Source of the DNA: Ruminococcus sp. CAG:382
Lineage (GTDB): Bacteria; Bacillota; Clostridia; Oscillospirales; CAG-382
Length of the DNA stretch: 6,140 nucleotides
Assembly: GCA_000433115.1 (NCBI GenBank)
Contig: FR892204.1
Span: 39,904-46,043, forward strand
Reading direction: 5' to 3'
A program made the position numbers and the translations under genes. Positions 4,308 to 6,140 of this stretch are shown here, in pieces (the stretch's first letter is position 1; every line of letters starts with the position of its first letter). The notes under the pieces are model-generated. The model searched no databases. It was not told the origin of the DNA and worked only from the letters and a program-made list of their open reading frames with translations.

Positions 4308-5687
4308 GTGGCTTTTTCGATAAAAAGCGGTGACGCCGACATGACGCATGGCTCAATTTCAAGCGAGCTTTTGAAATTTGCCATACCTATGGCGATAGGG
4401 CTGCTTTTTCAGCAGCTATACAACACGGTTGATGCGATGGTCGTCGGTCAATATGTCGGCAAGGCTGCTCTTGCCGCCGTAGGCAGTACGGCAAGCATTG
4501 TAAATATGCTGATTGGGCTTTTTGCCGGGCTTTCGACAGGTGCGGGAGTCGTCATATCGCAGGCATACGGCGCAAAAGCCGAAAAACGTCTGAGCGAAGC
4601 GGTGCAGACGACGATAACGCTGACATTCATTCTCAGTGCCGTCGCAACAATCATCGGCATACTTATCGTTGACCCGATGCTGCGGCTGATGGATACACCC
4701 GAGGATGTTCTGCCGGAGGCTAAGGCGTATCTCACGATATATTTTGCAGGTTCAACGGGGCTTTTGTTTTACAACATGGGCTCGGGCATACTGCGCGCCG
4801 TCGGCGATTCACGCCGCCCGCTGTATTTCCTCTGCTTTGCCGCAATTGTCAATGTCGTTTTCGACCTCCTTTTTGTCGTTGGCTTCCGCATGGGAGTCGA
4901 GGGAGCGGCATATGCGACAATAATTTCCGAGTTACTTTCGGCGCTCCTCGTCATGTATGTGCTGACGAAAACGGACGCTCCGTACGCGATAAAATGGAAA
5001 TCGCTTTCCCTGCATTTTTCGGCAGTGAAGCAGATTTTTTCGATCGGATTCCCTTCCAGCATTCAGCAGGCGCTCACAAGCTTTTCAAACGTATTTGTTC
5101 AGTCATACATAAACTTTTTCCAGACAGACTGCATGGCGGGATACTCAAGCTACAACAAGCTCGACGCATTCATTCTTATTCCGGTCCAAAGCCTTGCGCT
5201 CGCCTCATCGACCTTCGTCGGTCAGAACTACGGCGCCGGACAGCTCAAACGCGGACGCGACGGCGTCAAAAAAACGCTGTATATGTCCATTATCGTTACG
5301 GCGGCGCTGACAGTGCTGACGATGATCTTCTCGGGACCGTTATTAAGTCTGTTCAATGACGATCCGGGAGTTATTGAGTACGGCAAAAAATTCGTCCTCA
5401 TCATTTCACCGTTTTACGTCACGATATGCTTCAACCAGGTATTCGCGGGAGCGCTGCGCGGCATAGGCAGGTCAACGGCTCCGATGATAATCATGCTTTC
5501 ATCATTTGTGGCGTTCAGGCAGCTTTTTCTTTACTGCAACAAGGCATTTTTCGGTCATTCTTTCATCGGCACTGCGCTTGCGTACCCTATGGGGTGGGTC
5601 GTTTGCAGTATTCTGATGATAATATGCTACAAGCGAAGCGCTCTCGGCAAGGCATCGGATGACGCCGCCGGGGCAGTTGTAAAGTAA
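4308..5687 (+). CDS. MATE-family efflux transporter, 12 TM
   Basis: A 459-residue multidrug and toxic compound extrusion transporter of the usual length (about 440-460). Such proteins sit in the cytoplasmic membrane and export cationic drugs or metabolites using a Na+ or H+ gradient. Two six-helix halves are visible: TM1 around 22-44 with FQQLYNTVDAMVVGQYVG (34-51), TM2 about 52-78, an ISQAYGAK loop (83-90), TM3 about 98-122, TM4 about 138-158 followed by ILRAVGDSRRP (161-171), then TM5-6. The second half repeats the pattern with the GQNYGAGQLKR loop (305-315) and ALRGIGRSTAP (382-392), ending in TM12 near 418-440 and a short cytoplasmic tail. The start is the GTG at 4308 with AAAGGTG 7 nt upstream; M12 (4341) is the fallback. 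The gene has its own promoter and terminator. The substrate cannot be inferred from the sequence. Confidence 0.95.
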   Translation: MAFSIKSGDADMTHGSISSELLKFAIPMAIGLLFQQLYNTVDAMVVGQYVGKAALAAVGSTASIVNMLIGLFAGLSTGAGVVISQAYGAKAEKRLSEAVQTTITLTFILSAVATIIGILIVDPMLRLMDTPEDVLPEAKAYLTIYFAGSTGLLFYNMGSGILRAVGDSRRPLYFLCFAAIVNVVFDLLFVVGFRMGVEGAAYATIISELLSALLVMYVLTKTDAPYAIKWKSLSLHFSAVKQIFSIGFPSSIQQALTSFSNVFVQSYINFFQTDCMAGYSSYNKLDAFILIPVQSLALASSTFVGQNYGAGQLKRGRDGVKKTLYMSIIVTAALTVLTMIFSGPLLSLFNDDPGVIEYGKKFVLIISPFYVTICFNQVFAGALRGIGRSTAPMIIMLSSFVAFRQLFLYCNKAFFGHSFIGTALAYPMGWVVCSILMIICYKRSALGKASDDAAGAVVK

Positions 5688-5692
5688 GGGTC

Positions 5693-5733
5693 AAAAAACA
5701 CAGGCAACGAAAAACCGCTGCCTGTGTTTTTTT
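5693..5733. terminator. Bidirectional intrinsic terminator after the MATE gene
   Basis: CACAGGCA (5699-5706) pairs with TGCCTGTG (5719-5726) around a 12-base loop. The stem is extended by A6 (5693-5698) against T7 (5727-5733). It begins 5 nt after the MATE stop codon and ends 8 bp before the stop of the convergent gene, so it serves both strands. Confidence 0.92.
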
Positions 5734-5741
5734 ATTGCAAA

Positions 5742-6140
5742 TTATTTCACAAGTTCGGGGACGACAATGTCGCTTGAGGTGGAAAACTCGGTGAGAACAG
5801 CATAGAAGGTAATCTCTCCGTCAGCACCGTAAAAAATCGTTGCCAGAGTGCAGTTGGTTTCAACGTCAAAAATGAATTCATAGGTATATGCGCCTGTTTT
5901 TTCAACGTAGTAACCGCCGTCCTTGTCAGGGTAATTCATACCGGTGACTCTGAACGCTTTTCTTCCGAGATACGTGCCGTAATCCTTGATTGAATATTCG
6001 CCCATCGTCGGGGCAAGCATGGAATGCGGAGCTGTGTTGAACAAGATACCGTCAGTACGTGCCGGCAACATACGTTCCTGATTCATAACCACATGAGCTT
6101 CTGTATTGAAAGCAGTGCCTTCGGCAGAAGAACGTGTCGA
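5742..6140 (-). CDS. C-terminal part of an unrecognised protein, cut by the window edge
   Basis: The frame is open from the right edge to the TAA at 5742-5744, giving 132 visible residues with no stop, so the gene continues beyond 6140 and its true start is not seen. A GTG at 6090-6092 and an ATG at 6084-6086 exist, but neither has a convincing ribosome site. The sequence is polar, Tyr/Thr-rich and strand-like, for example 'EYSIKDYGTYLGRKAFRVTGMNY', then 'GGYYVEKTGAYTYEFIFDVET' and 'LATIFYGADGEITFYAVLTEF'. It has no membrane segment in the visible part and ends in PELVK. This resembles an extracytoplasmic or secreted beta-rich domain, but I recognise no family. It converges with the MATE gene at the shared terminator. 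Confidence 0.7.
   Translation of the reverse strand, partial: STRSSAEGTAFNTEAHVVMNQERMLPARTDGILFNTAPHSMLAPTMGEYSIKDYGTYLGRKAFRVTGMNYPDKDGGYYVEKTGAYTYEFIFDVETNCTLATIFYGADGEITFYAVLTEFSTSSDIVVPELVK

Noticed and set aside
6084..6092. GTG or ATG as the real start of the right-edge gene
   Set aside because: The frame stays open to the window edge without a stop, and no Shine-Dalgarno site precedes these codons, so an internal position is more likely.

Overview
The window looks like a chromosomal segment of a Gram-positive, low-to-moderate GC member of the Bacillota, most likely an anaerobic Clostridia/gut-type lineage. Three things suggest this: the families present (DUF1836 regulator, YuaF-like NfeD plus FloT-like flotillin, DUF6054, DUF2500), the strong purine-rich Shine-Dalgarno sites, and compact intrinsic terminators with long T tracts. 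I cannot name a species. No tRNA, rRNA, CRISPR array, insertion sequence or phage gene was seen.

Left part (1-473): an AT-rich intergenic stretch begins with a run of 16 C (22-37) and a small dyad. It is followed by a short conserved cytoplasmic protein on the + strand (214-453), whose terminator overlaps its own last codons and is bidirectional.

Centre (563-4007, - strand): five genes in tight succession read right to left from one promoter. They are a DUF1836 MerR-like regulator, a YuaF-like NfeD membrane protein with an Asp-rich loop, a FloT-like flotillin, a DUF6054 protein and a small membrane-anchored DUF2500 protein. The promoter (4061-4089) has TTGACA, 17 bp and TATAAT, with an 11-bp-spaced direct repeat laid over it. 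Gaps are 19 to 50 bp. The only break is a 12-bp hairpin between flotillin and DUF6054. The transcript would end in the bidirectional terminator at 428-466, after passing a stretch of T tracts repeated every 10 bp (481-557). The known NfeD-flotillin partnership makes this a membrane-microdomain operon. The regulator and the two small DUF proteins are candidate new members of that system.

Right part (4090-6140): a divergent extended -10 promoter (4182-4210) drives a 459-residue MATE-family multidrug/cation antiporter with a GTG start (4308-5687). A roughly 90-nt leader precedes it. A bidirectional terminator (5693-5733) separates it from a convergent gene that runs off the right edge (5742 to beyond 6140, - strand) and that I do not recognise.
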